64,000 nt of DNA from Brachionus manjavacas (lineage: Eukaryota; Rotifera; Eurotatoria; Ploima; Brachionidae), in contig JAHQIY010000007.1 in the NCBI GenBank assembly GCA_019054805.1, forward strand, positions 5,647,501 to 5,711,500, given 5' to 3'. The position numbers and the translations under genes are program-made. Numbering within the stretch: the first letter of the stretch is position 1; each line of letters opens with the position of its first letter. Under the pieces are notes generated by a model, which saw only the letters and a program-made list of their open reading frames with translations, was not told the origin of the DNA and did no database searches. Below are positions 39,201 through 47,955 of this stretch, one piece after another.

Positions 39201-42200
39201 TTCAGTACTTGATTCAGTTGTTTCGCTGGTGGTTAGTTCAGTTGATGATGATGTTGATTCATCTGTTGTCGTAGAATCTTCAGTACTTGATTCAGTTGTT
39301 TCGGTGGTGGTAAGTTCAGTTGATGATGATGTTGATTCATCTGTTGTCGTAGAATCTTCAGTACTTGATTCAGTTGTTTCGGTGGTGGTTAGTTCAGTTG
39401 ATGATGATGTTGATTCATATGTTGTCGTAGAATCTTCAGTACTTGATTCAGTTGTTTCGGCTGGTGGTTAGTTCAGTTGATGATGATGTTGATTCATCTG
39501 TTGTCGTAGAATCTTCAGTACTTGATTCAGTTGTTTCGGTGGTGGTTAGTTCAGTTGATGATGATGTTGATTCATCTGTTGTCGTAGAATCTTCAGTACT
39601 TGATTCAGTTGTTTCGCTGGTGGTTAGTTCAGTTGATGATGATGCTGAATCATCTGTTGTCGTAGAATCTTCAGGACTTGATTCAGTTGTTTCGCTGGTG
39701 GTTAGTTCAGTTGATGATGATGTTGATTCATCTGTTGTCGTAGAATCTTCAGTACTTGATTCAGTTGTTTCGCTGGTGGTTAGTTCAGTTGATGATGATG
39801 TTGATTCATCTGTTGTCGTAGAATCTTCGGTACTTGATTCAGTTGTTTCGGTGGTGGTTAGTTCAGTTGATGATGATGTTGATTCATCTGTTGTCGTAGA
39901 ATCTTCAGTACTTGATTCAGTTGTTTCGGTGGTGGTAAGTTCAGTTGATGATGATGTTGATTCATCTGTTGTCGTAGAATCTTCAGTACTTGATTCAGTT
40001 GTTTCGCTGGTGGTTAGTTCAGTTGATGATGATGTTGATTCATCTGTTGTCGTAGAATCTTCAGTACTTGATTCAGTTGTTTCGGTGGTGGTTAGTTCAG
40101 TTGATGATGATGTTGATTCATCTGTTGTCGTAGAATCTTCAGTACTTGATTCAGTTGTTTCGCTGGTGGTTAGTTCAGTTGATGATGATGCTGAATCATC
40201 TGTTGTCGTAGAATCTTCAGGACTTGATTCAGTTGTTTCGCTGGTGGTTAGTTCAGTTGATGATGATGTTGATTCATATGTTGTCGTAGAATCTTCAGTA
40301 CTTGATTCAGTTGTTTCGCTGGTGGTTAGTTCAGTTGATGATGATGTTGATTCATCTGTTGTCGTAGAATCTTCAGTACTTGATTCAGTTGTTTCGGTGG
40401 TGGTTAGTTCAGTTGATGATGATGTTGATTCATCTGTTGTCGTAGAATCTTCAGGACTTGATTCAGTTGTTTCGCTGGTGGTTAGTTCAGTTGACGATGA
40501 TGTTGATTCATCTGTTGTCGTAGAATCTTCGGTACTTGATTCAGTTGTTTCGCTGGTGGTTAGTTCAGTTGATGATGATGTTGATTCATCTGTTGTCGTA
40601 GAATCTTCAGTACTTGATTCAGTTGTTTCGCTGGTGGTTAGTTCAGTTGATGATGATGCTGAATCATCTGTTGCCGTAGAATCTTCAGTACTTGATTCAG
40701 TTGTTTCGGTGGTGGTTAGTTCAGTTGATGATGATGTTGATTCATCTGTTGTCGAAGAATCTTCAGTACTTGATTCAGTTGTTTCGGTGGTGGTTAGTTC
40801 AGTTGATGATGATGTTGATTCATCTGTTGTCGTAGAATCTTCAGTACTTGATTCAGTTGTTTCGCTGGTGGTTAGTTCAGTTGATGATGATGTTGATTCA
40901 TCTGTTGTCGTAGAATCTTCAGTACTTGATTCAGTTGTTTCGGTGGTGGTTAGTTCAGTTGATGATGATGTTGATTCATCTGTTGTCGTAGAATCTTCAG
41001 TACTTGATTCAGTTGTTTCGGTGGTGGTTAGTTCAGTTGATGATGATGTTGATTCATCTGTTGTCGTAGAATCTTCAGTACTTGATTCAGTTGTTTCGGT
41101 GGTGGTCAGTTCAGTTGATGATGATGTTGATTCATCTGTTGTCGTAGAATCTTCAGTACTTGATTCAGTTGTTTCGGTGGTGGTTAGTTCAGTTGATGAT
41201 GATGTTGATTCATCTGTTGTCGTAGAATCTTCAGTACTTGATTCAGTTGTTTCGCTGGTGGTTAGTTCAGTTGATGATGATGTTGATTCATCTGTTGTCG
41301 TAGAATCTTCAGTACTTGATTCAGTTGTTTCGCTGGTGGTTAGTTCAGTTGATGATGATGTTGATTCATCTGTTGTCGTAGAATCTTCAGTACTTGATTC
41401 AGTTGTTTCGGTGGTGGTTAGTTCAGTTGATGATGATGTTGATTCATCTGTTGTCGTAGAATCTTCAGTACTTGATTCAGTTGTTTCGGTGGTGGTTAGT
41501 TCAGTTGATGATGATGTTGATTCATCTGTTGTCGTAGAATCTTCAGTACTTGATTCAGTTGTTTCGGTGGTGGTTAGTTCAGTTGATGATGATGTTGATT
41601 CATCTGTTGTCGTAGAATCTTCAGTACTTGGATTCAGTTGTTTCGGTAGTGGTTAGTTCAGTTGATGATGATGTTGATTCATCTGTTGTCGTAGAATCTT
41701 CAGTACTTGATTCAGTTGTTTCGGTGGTGGTTAGTTCAGTTGATGATGATGTTGATTCATCTGTTGTCGTAGAATCTTCAGTACTTGATTCAGTTGTTTC
41801 GGTGGTGGTTAGTTCAGTTGATGATGATGTTGATTCATCTGTTGTCGTAGAATCTTCAGTACTTGATTCAGTTGTTTCGGTGGTGGTTAGTTCAGTTGAT
41901 GATGATGTTGATTCATCTGTTGTCGTAGAATCTTCAGTACTTGATTCAGTTGTTTCGGTGGTGGTTAGTTCAGTTGATGATGATGTTGATTCATCTGTTG
42001 TCGTAGAATCTTCAGTACTTGATTCAGTTGTTTCGCTGGTGGTTAGTTCAGTTGATGATGATGTTGATTCATCTGTTGTCGTAGAATCTTCAGTACTTGA
42101 TTCAGTTGTTTCGGCTGGTGGTTAGTTCAGTTGATGATGATGTTGATTCATCTGTTGTCGTAGAATCTTCAGTACTTGATTCAGTTGTTTCGGTGGTGGT

Positions 42201-45200
42201 CAGTTCAGTTGATGATGATGTTGATTCATCTGTTGTCGTAGAATCTTCAGTACTTGATTCAGTTGTTTCGGTGGTGGTTAGTTCAGTTGATGATGATGTT
42301 GATTCATCTGTTGTCGTAGAATCTTCAGTACTTGATTCAGTTGTTTCGCTGGTGGTTAGTTCAGTTGATGATGATGTTGATTCATCTGTTGTCGTAGAAT
42401 CTTCGGTACTTGATTCAGTTGTTTCGCTGGTGGTTAGTTCAGTTGATGATGATGTTGATTCATCTGTTGTCGTAGAATCTTCAGTACTTGATTCAGTTGT
42501 TTCGCTGGTGGTTAGTTCAGTTGATGATGATGTTGATTCATCTGTTGTCGTAGAATCTTCAGTACTTGATTCAGTTGTTTCGCTGGTGGTTAGTTCAGTT
42601 GATGATGATGTTGATTCATCTGTTGTCGTAGAATCTTCAGTACTTGATTCAGTTGTTTCGCTGGTGGTTAGTTCAGTTGATGATGATGTTGATTCATCTG
42701 TTGTCGTAGAATCTTCAGTACTTGATTCAGTTGTTTCGGTGGTGGTTAGTTCAGTTGATGATGATGTTGATTCATCTGTTGTCGTAGAATCTTCAGTACT
42801 TGATTCAGTTGTTTCGGTGGTGGTTAGTTCAGTTGATGATGATGTTGATTCATCTGTTGTCGTAGAATCTTCAGTACTTGATTCAGTTGTTTCGGTGGTG
42901 GTTAGTTCAGTTGATGATGATGTTGATTCATCTGTTGTCGTAGAATCTTCAGTACTTGATTCAGTTGTTTCGGTGGTGGTTAGTTCAGTTGATGATGATG
43001 TTGATTCATCTGTTGTCGTAGAATCTTCAGTACTTGATTCAGTTGTTTCGGTGGTGGTTAGTTCAGTTGATGATGATGTTGATTCATCTGTTGTCGTAGA
43101 ATCTTCAGTACTTGATTCAGTTGTTTCGGTGGTGGTTAGTTCAGTTGATGATGATGTTGATTCATCTGTTGTCGTAGAATCTTCAGTACTTGATTCAGTT
43201 GTTTCGGTGGTGGTTAGTTCAGTTGATGATGATGTTGATTCATCTGTTGTCGTAGAATCTTCGGTACTTGATTCAGTTGTTTCGCTGGTGGTTAGTTCAG
43301 TTGATGATGATGTTGATTCATCTGTTGTCGTAGAATCTTCAGTACTTGATTCAGTTGTTTCGCTGGTGGTTAGTTCAGTTGATGATGATGTTGATTCATC
43401 TGTTGTCGTAGAATCTTCAGGACTTGATTCAGTTGTTTCGATGGTGGTTAGTTCAGTTGATGATGATGTTGATTCATCTGTTGTCGTAGAATCTTCAGGA
43501 CTTGATTCAGTTGTTTCGATGGTGGTTAGTTCAGTTGATGATGATGTTGATTCATCTGTTGTCGTAGAATCTTCAGTACTTGATTCAGTTGTTTCGCTGG
43601 TGGTTAGTTCAGTTGATGATGATGTTGATTCATCTGTTGTCGTAGAATCTTCAGGACTTGATTCAGTTGTTTCGATGGTGGTTAGTTCAGTTGATGATGA
43701 TGTTGATTCATCTGTTGTCGTAGAATCTTCAGGACTTGATTCAGTTGTTTCGATGGTGGTTAGTTCAGTTGATGATGATGTTGATTCATCTGTTGTCGTA
43801 GAATCTTCAGTACTTGATTCAGTTGTTTCGGTGGTGGTTAGTTCAGTTGATGATGATGTTGATTCATCTGTTGTCGTAGAATCTTCGGTACTTGATTCAG
43901 TTGTTTCGCTGGTGGTTAGTTCAGTTGATGATGATGTTGATTCATCTGTTGTCGTAGAATCTTCAGTACTTGATTCAGTTGTTTCGCTGGTGGTTAGTTC
44001 AGTTGATGATGATGTTGATTCATCTGTTGTCGTAGAATCTTCAGTACTTGATTCAGTTGTTTCGCTGGTGGTTAGTTCAGTTGATGATGATGTTGATTCA
44101 TCTGTTGTCGTAGAATCTTCAGTACTTGATTCAGTTGTTTCGCTGGTGGTTAGTTCAGTTGATGATGATGTTGATTCATCTGTTGTCGTAGAATCTTCAG
44201 TACTTGATTCAGTTGTTTCGGTGGTGGTTAGTTCAGTTGATGATGATGTTGATTCATCTGTTGTCGTAGAATCTTCAGTACTTGATTCAGTTGTTTCGGT
44301 GGTGGTTAGTTCAGTTGATGATGATGTTGATTCATCTGTTGTCGTAGAATCTTCAGTACTTGATTCAGTTGTTTCGGTGGTGGTTAGTTCAGTTGATGAT
44401 GATGTTGATTCATCTGTTGTCGTAGAATCTTCAGTACTTGATTCAGTTGTTTCGGTGGTGGTTAGTTCAGTTGATGATGATGTTGATTCATCTGTTGTCG
44501 TAGAATCTTCAGTACTTGATTCAGTTGTTTCGGTGGTGGTTAGTTCAGTTGATGATGATGTTGATTCATCTGTTGTCGTAGAATCTTCAGTACTTGATTC
44601 AGTTGTTTCGGTGGTGGTTAGTTCAGTTGATGATGATGTTGATTCATCTGTTGTCGTAGAATCTTCAGTACTTGATTCAGTTGTTTCGGTGGTGGTTAGT
44701 TCAGTTGATGATGATGTTGATTCATCTGTTGTCGTAGAATCTTCGGTACTTGATTCAGTTGTTTCGCTGGTGGTTAGTTCAGTTGATGATGATGTTGATT
44801 CATCTGTTGTCGTAGAATCTTCAGTACTTGATTCAGTTGTTTCGCTGGTGGTTAGTTCAGTTGATGATGATGTTGATTCATCTGTTGTCGTAGAATCTTC
44901 AGGACTTGATTCAGTTGTTTCGATGGTGGTTAGTTCAGTTGATGATGATGTTGATTCATCTGTTGTCGTAGAATCTTCAGGACTTGATTCAGTTGTTTCG
45001 ATGGTGGTTAGTTCAGTTGATGATGATGTTGATTCATCTGTTGTCGTAGAATCTTCAGTACTTGATTCAGTTGTTTCGGTGGTGGTTAGTTCAGTTGATG
45101 ATGATGTTGATTCATCTGTTGTCGTAGAATCTTCAGTACTTGATTCAGTTGTTTCGGTGGTGGTTAGTTCAGTTGATGATGATGTTGATTCATCTGTTGT

Positions 45201-45602
45201 CGTAGAATCTTCGGTACTTGATTCAGTTGTTTCGCTGGTGGTTAGTTCAGTTGATGATGATGTTGATTCATCTGTTGTCGTAGAATCTTCAGTACTTGAT
45301 TCAGTTGTTTCGCTGGTGGTTAGTTCAGTTGATGATGATGTTGATTCATCTGTTGTCGTAGAATCTTCAGTACTTGATTCAGTTGTTTCGGTGGTGGTTA
45401 GTTCAGTTGATGATGATGTTGATTCATCTGTTGTCGTAGAATCTTCGGTACTTGATTCAGTTGTTTCGCTGGTGGTTAGTTCAGTTGATGATGATGTTGA
45501 TTCATCTGTTGTCGTAGAATCTTCAGTACTTGATTCAGTTGTTTCGGTGGTTGTGATACATATCAATATTAAAAGAACAATTAACTTTAATTTCTTATTC
45601 AT
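1..45602 (-). CDS. Giant MUC4-like mucin (signal peptide, S/T repeats, NIDO, AMOP, VWD, EGF), multi-exon, 3' end outside window
   Basis: Eleven exons can be read on the minus strand: 45602-5995, 5942-5811, 5752-5585, 5528-5197, 5140-5006, 4949-4849, 4783-2979, 2529-2416, 2358-2236, 2175-2029 and 290-1 (continuing out of the window). All introns have GT donors and AG acceptors, and phases match at each join. Domain order is signal peptide, about 505 Ser/Thr-rich 26-residue repeats, NIDO, AMOP, VWD with GDPH, then several EGF modules. This order is known from MUC4-type mucins; the expected role is a heavily O-glycosylated secreted or membrane-tethered surface coat. No transmembrane segment is seen before base 1, so anchoring is unknown. 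As given, the frame is broken by about 15 indels in the repeat array and by one missing base in the AMOP exon. Since the domain exons are otherwise intact, I think these are mostly sequence errors. The species-specific name is not recognised. Confidence 0.85.
808..844. repeat. Perfect 37-bp palindrome in intron 10
   Basis: Left arm 808-825 (starting aacccaaaaaaag) is the exact reverse complement of 827-844, with a single C at 826 between them. An 18-bp perfect hairpin is unlikely by chance even in AT-rich sequence. It may be a recent short palindromic insertion or the tip of a small inverted-repeat element; nothing shows function. Confidence 0.85.
1918..1960. repeat. Inverted repeat, 17-18 bp arms
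   Basis: The arm at 1918-1935 (taaaatgaaaaattctca) pairs with 1944-1960 apart from one extra A, around an 8-nt loop. It lies about 110 bp from the intron donor. Possible cruciform or RNA hairpin near the splice site; function unknown. Confidence 0.75.
2029..2175 (-). CDS. Mucin exon 10: EGF/laminin-like module
   Basis: The exon is 147 bp, phase 1 at both ends. It encodes 49 residues with a pattern such as CNQTCNC, then CDPVEGCICNEGF and a closing FC, which is an EGF- or laminin-EGF-like fold with a terminal IDACE that opens the next module. Acceptor TTTAAG precedes 2175 and donor GTAAGA follows 2029. The symmetric 1-1 phase is the classic arrangement of shuffled EGF exons. Confidence 0.75.
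2236..2358 (-). CDS. Mucin exon 9: EGF-like module
   Basis: The exon is 123 bp (41 residues), phase 1 at both ends. It opens with DIKECQIDNGGCPETC and continues to FECSCRIG, matching calcium-binding EGF consensus (D-I/V-x-E-C, N-G-G-C, C-x-C). Acceptor AAAAAG precedes 2358; the donor is GTTTCC, a weaker but GT donor. It follows the EGF of exon 8 directly. Confidence 0.75.
2416..2529 (-). CDS. Mucin exon 8: EGF-like module
   Basis: The exon is 114 bp (38 residues), phase 1 at both ends. It contains the six-cysteine EGF pattern (NDCECEQLC, then IQCFCRNGF, then a final C) and one N-glycosylation sequon. Acceptor TATCTAG precedes 2529; donor GTATTC follows 2416. One exon encodes one EGF module, like exons 9 and 10. 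Confidence 0.75.
2530..2978 (-). other. Intron 7 (449 bp)
   Basis: Donor GTGAGC at 2978-2973 interrupts an open frame right after the last EGF cysteine of exon 7. The acceptor TAG ends at 2530. Mostly AT-rich; a short less AT-rich patch near 2690-2760 has a small imperfect stem (cttagaagc with gctctaag). I see no gene. Confidence 0.65.
2979..4783 (-). CDS. Mucin exon 7: VWD domain with GDPH site plus EGF modules
   Basis: This 1,805-bp exon encodes about 600 residues. The first residues finish the AMOP domain (Cys-Cys, then NQCRKFY). They are followed by GWGGGDPHITTFDGLSYTF, the start of a type-D von Willebrand domain, and by a glycine/asparagine-rich calcium-loop-like stretch (LEGLMGNFNQN). 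After a less conserved 300-residue region come EGF-like modules with CECSDYYEGIYC, CIEKIGSFECLC and CSCYDGF. In MUC4 and secreted mucins the GDPH motif (here 4660-4671) is a known site of self-cleavage between Asp and Pro. I infer the same is possible here. Many N-x-S/T sequons support an extracellular location. Reading on past 2979 gives a non-EGF tail and a stop, so the donor at 2978 is preferred. Confidence 0.88.
4849..4949 (-). CDS. Mucin exon 6: AMOP domain, second part
   Basis: The exon is 101 bp, phase 0 in and phase 2 out. It starts FCCYDSFSGSLI, the conserved Cys-Cys-Tyr-Asp block of AMOP domains. Acceptor AATTTAG precedes 4949 and donor GTATTT follows 4849. The next exon completes a Gly codon and supplies the last AMOP cysteines. 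Confidence 0.8.
5006..5140 (-). CDS. Mucin exon 5: AMOP domain, first part, with one-base frame break
   Basis: Acceptor TTTAAG precedes 5140 and donor GTTAGT follows 5006. The upstream frame reads FFFNCPAVEFLMFFNPFY, then KWQDARCYRL, the AMOP Cys-Pro and Ala-Arg-Cys-Tyr-Arg landmarks. In this frame a TAA occurs at 5016-5014. The last part of the exon is AMOP-like in the next frame and joins exon 6 in phase. One base therefore seems to be missing near 5038-5043, in an A/T run. It may be a sequencing error or a real mutation; an error fits the intact downstream exons better. Confidence 0.75.
5197..5528 (-). CDS. Mucin exon 4: NIDO domain C-terminal part
   Basis: The exon is 332 bp, phase 0 in and phase 2 out. 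It begins RLTFQLFIIISN and continues ALTLFNY-like (ITLFNYVDINW), then FIGFSDG, which are the conserved final strands of the nidogen-like (NIDO) domain. It ends at RRLSF just before the AMOP Cys-Pro, the usual NIDO to AMOP spacing in MUC4-like proteins. Acceptor TTTTTTAG, donor GTAATA. Confidence 0.85.
5585..5752 (-). CDS. Mucin exon 3: NIDO domain middle part
   Basis: The exon is 168 bp, phase 0 at both ends. It encodes 56 residues ending FFPEVIYSISWRNLYVMPDY, matching the NIDO stretch where the chain reaches a conserved Trp (the T-W-x-x-V region). Acceptor TTTTTAG and donor GTAAAT flank it. Confidence 0.8.
5811..5942 (-). CDS. Mucin exon 2: NIDO domain N-terminal part
   Basis: The exon is 132 bp, phase 0 at both ends. 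It encodes IYRNGFISLNQKANIPS, then FPIISPFWTY, which matches the NIDO core (N-G-x-I-S-F/L, then P-I-I-A-P-F-W). Acceptor TTTTTTGTAG, donor GTATCT. It follows directly on the end of the giant exon, where the NIDO domain begins. Confidence 0.85.
5995..45602 (-). CDS. Mucin exon 1: signal peptide, about 505 S/T repeats and start of NIDO (39.6-kb exon)
   Basis: The ATG at 45602 gives MNKKLKLIVLLILICI, a short basic then hydrophobic signal peptide, and passes straight into the 26-residue repeats. The consensus repeat has 18 Ser/Thr, 7 Asp/Glu and one Leu, with no aromatic, basic or Cys residue; Pro appears only in an SSPED variant. After the last repeat the frame continues about 65 residues (GNQFLIGRNDFSVRSELIF and on) to donor GTAATT at 5994, phase 0. 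If continuous, the exon would encode about 13,200 residues. The frame is open from 45602 to 42102 and in long pieces after that, but small indels break it at about 42113, 41630, 39460, 37596, 36720, 35909, 34463, 34238, 33754, 32236, 28941, 28386, 24549, 24124 and 23465. I noticed no nonsense substitution of the coding frame. Confidence 0.8.
22590..28380. repeat. Array 1 higher-order block A (paired with 34035-39830)
   Basis: This block shares rare variants in the same order as the block about 11,446 bp to its right: the 93-bp unit (22594 and 34039), an LDT unit with gtggtgatta (26361 and 37808), catatg (26954 and 38402; 27969 and 39416), gtcgaag (27276 and 38722) and gtcgtaaaa (27743 and 39190). 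The near-constant offset shows a large duplication within the array. It ends near 28386, where one unit has lost about 40 bp. Confidence 0.85.
34035..39830. repeat. Array 1 higher-order block B (copy of 22590-28380)
   Basis: Second copy of the block described for 22590-28380, with the same order of private variants at an offset of 11,445-11,448 bp. The indels inside it are mostly not shared with block A, so they arose after the duplication or are sequencing errors. Confidence 0.85.
45555..45602 (-). other. Signal peptide of the mucin
   Basis: Sixteen residues with two Lys-Lys-type positives followed by LIVLLILICI, then TTTETT of the first repeat. A cleavage site just after the hydrophobic core is expected. 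The same peptide is encoded at 56626-56673 in the second copy. Confidence 0.85.
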
Positions 45603-45650
45603 TTCTTTTTTGAATTTTTTTTCTCAATTATTTAAAATTTTTTATATGAT

Positions 45651-45658
45651 TATTTATA
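45651..45658 (-). promoter_or_regulatory. Candidate TATA box of the mucin gene
   Basis: TATAAATA on the minus strand, 49-56 bp upstream of the ATG at 45602, in a gcgTATAAATAatc context. A start site about 30 bp downstream would leave a 5' leader of about 25 nt. It is conserved in the second copy (56722-56729). In such AT-rich DNA a chance match is possible. Confidence 0.4.
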
Positions 45659-47046
45659 CGCCAAAATTTTCTGCATCATTTATTTATTCTTTTTTACCTA
45701 ATTATAAATTTTCTGATTAAATCACTTATTTTCCGTCAGATTAGAACATTCCTTTTTACCTTTTTTGCATTAATTTGTAAAAATAATTAAATTTTTTTCT
45801 TTCTTTACAAATTTTTTTTTTTGTGGAATTTCTTTCAGACTTTATCTTAATTATTACTAAATTTTTTTCATATTTTGATTATTTTTTATTTTTTCTTATT
45901 ATTTATTCAATATTAAACTAAATTTATATTGATAATTTTCTTATTAAGTAAAATCTTTTAAATTTTCATTTTTAGTGATCGTTTCAACTTTTATTTTAAA
46001 AAATTTCAATTTTAATTAGAGATTATTTATAATATTATTTAGATTTTTTTTGGTTTTCGTTCTGCTTATTTGATTTTTTCTAATAATGTTGTTTGAGAGT
46101 TTAACAAATATATTTAAGGGCTCTTATTCGTTTTGATATTTTTTTTAAAATGAGTACACATTTCAATTTCTTATTTTCTTGTATTTATTTATTTAAGTTG
46201 AGTGAAGCTACAGCATTTTATCATGGATCTTTCTTATAAAATTTCAACCTTAATGAGGAATGTTTAAATTTGCTTGGTAATTCATTAATTTTTCTTCGAT
46301 TTGAATGATTTGAATTTAATTTTTGTCTAAATTATTCAATAAAATTCATAAAATAATTTGATTAATTTATCTCTTTTTCAACAAAATATGAGCAGACTTA
46401 ACAGATTATCAGATAATTATCTGAATAATAAGAAATTTTTCATTAGAAAATTGGTTGATTGTTCATACTAAATAAACTTTTTGTATTCATTTTTGAATTT
46501 TTTATCCTGATCTTTGTTTAATGAATAATGTCAAAAAATTTTGTTACTATTTTACTAATTTGTTAATATTTTAGAATCTTAGCTAATTATAACAAATTTA
46601 AAAATAAATTAAATAATAACTAGATTTTTCTTTTTAGCTAATTTAATTTCACATATATTTTTTTTTATATAGTTCATCGAGTTCATAGTCAATCTAAATT
46701 AAAGAAAAAGTGATTTTTGGTCTTGCTTGTTCCTCGATTCATGCTTATTTAGTTAGCAAAAAATCCTTTCTAGTCGGTCTTCGAAAATTTGCTTGCTGTA
46801 GCTCTTAAAAAAAATTTTATTAAAAAAATTAATTTTGTTTTTGGCAGGTTGGCATAATTCTTTTGATATTATCATCTTGTTAGATCTTTTGATCGAGGTA
46901 CTAATTGGTTATCTAAAACGAAAACAACAAATGAGGGCAAAATTTATATTTAAATAATAATCATTTAACTTTTAGAACATTCAATTTTGAATATCAATAA
47001 TCGAAAATATAGTAATAAAGCAAATCCCCAAAAATTGTTCAAAAAA

Positions 47047-47471
47047 TGTCAGAAAAATTGTTAACTTTGTAAATAAAAAAATTAAATTAAATTTAAAGTA
47101 AACAAATAGATTAAAAAATAAATTAGTAAGACTTATTAGTTTAAATCCGGAAATATTCATAGCTTTTTCACAAAGATTTTGTAAATAATTAAAGGTTGCT
47201 GCGTAAAAAATTTAATTTATGAAACTTAAATTTCGATTAACAAAAAAAATTTTTATAAAATAAAATTAAAAAGCTTCGTTTCGTTTATTTGATTTTTCAA
47301 TTCATTTGTTTCTATACTTTAGAGTTTGAACACATTCAATTATTTTTTTTTGGTGTCTTTTTGATTATGAATTTTATCAAATTGAATACACATTCTAAAT
47401 TATAAAACTTTAATCATAATTTTACCAAAATTGAACATACCTAAGTCATCAATTTTTTCTGTATATAAAAT
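47047..47471. other. 425-bp segment present only in copy 1 of the flank
   Basis: Copy 2 runs from an A-run (58120s) straight into tttacatg, which in copy 1 is reached only after this segment. The break lies in A/T-rich microhomology. Either copy 2 lost it or copy 1 gained it; a deletion is simpler because the segment contains a diverged copy of sequence found 600 bp away in both copies. Confidence 0.85.
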
Positions 47472-47901
47472 TTTACATGTATTCATTAACATAATTAAAA
47501 ATATTTGTTCTGGTAAATTTTATTAAAATTTTGATGTAGCATTATATTTAAAATAATATTTTCAATTTCCCAATGTATATTAAATAAAAAAATAATTTTA
47601 GAATAAAAATTTTAACTGTTTTTTTTTAAATAATATATAAACTCATTATTTTAAAAAATACAGTTTCAATCAATAAAGCTAAAATTATGAAAGACCTGAA
47701 CAAATTAAAAGTCTCTGAAGAGAGAGATTTAAATCTCTTAAATCAAATGTAAATCTCATAGCTTTTTTTTAAAAGATTATTGTAAATAATTAAAAAGGGC
47801 AACTTATAAAATATAATTCATGAAATTTAAATTTCAATTAACAAAAAAAAATTGTTTAAAGGTAATATTAGTTTAATCAAAAAATAATAATAATAAACTA
47901 C

Positions 47902-47955
47902 CGCAAAAGACCTGTGGAGCGAAACTAGATTTAGTTGTGCTAAGGTCTTTCTGCG
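47902..47955. repeat. Imperfect 54-bp hairpin
   Basis: Outer arms cgcaaaagacct and aggtctttctgcg pair with one extra base; inner parts (agcgaaacta with tagttgtgct) pair loosely. It is conserved in copy 2 (58547-58600). Its higher GC content stands out. It may be the tip of a small palindromic element; it does not look like a tRNA. Confidence 0.6.

Larger units (their letters stand above)
6155..45552. repeat. Array 1: about 505 tandem 78-bp mucin repeats
   Basis: The unit is 78 bp (26 codons) throughout, with no spacer. On the plus strand one unit has roughly 34 T, 21 G, 14 A and 9 C, a strong strand bias. Variation sits at a few sites: the base before GTAC (A, G or T; synonymous Thr codons), GTAC versus GGAC (Thr to Pro), TCGGTGG, TCGCTGG or TCGATGG (Thr, Ser or Ile), GTTAG versus GTAAG (synonymous Leu), and the GATGATGAT stretch (variants GATGATTTT, GATGATGAG, GATGATGCT). 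Five units are 93 bp long. The pattern of variants shows higher-order repeats. Confidence 0.97.

Noticed and set aside
6155-45552. CRISPR array or centromeric satellite
   Set aside because: There are no unique spacers; units are contiguous, 78 bp, frame-preserving, and joined to signal-peptide and domain exons. It is a coding repeat.
6155-45552. Bacterial serine-rich adhesin
   Set aside because: The neighbouring coding sequence is split by GT-AG introns, and the domains and the Ty3/Gypsy and LINE elements are eukaryotic.
42102-45602. Separate 1,166-residue mucin gene
   Set aside because: It ends only because of the tcggctgg indel at 42113; the same repeats continue directly, so it is the 5' part of the giant exon.
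45603-45720. Plus-strand tail of the array ORF (ending at 45720)
   Set aside because: Low-complexity AT-rich read-through of the antisense frame into the flank; identical in copy 2 only because of the duplication.
47902-47955. tRNA or other structured RNA gene
   Set aside because: The stem is simple, there are no tRNA arms or terminator signals, and the inner pairing is poor.
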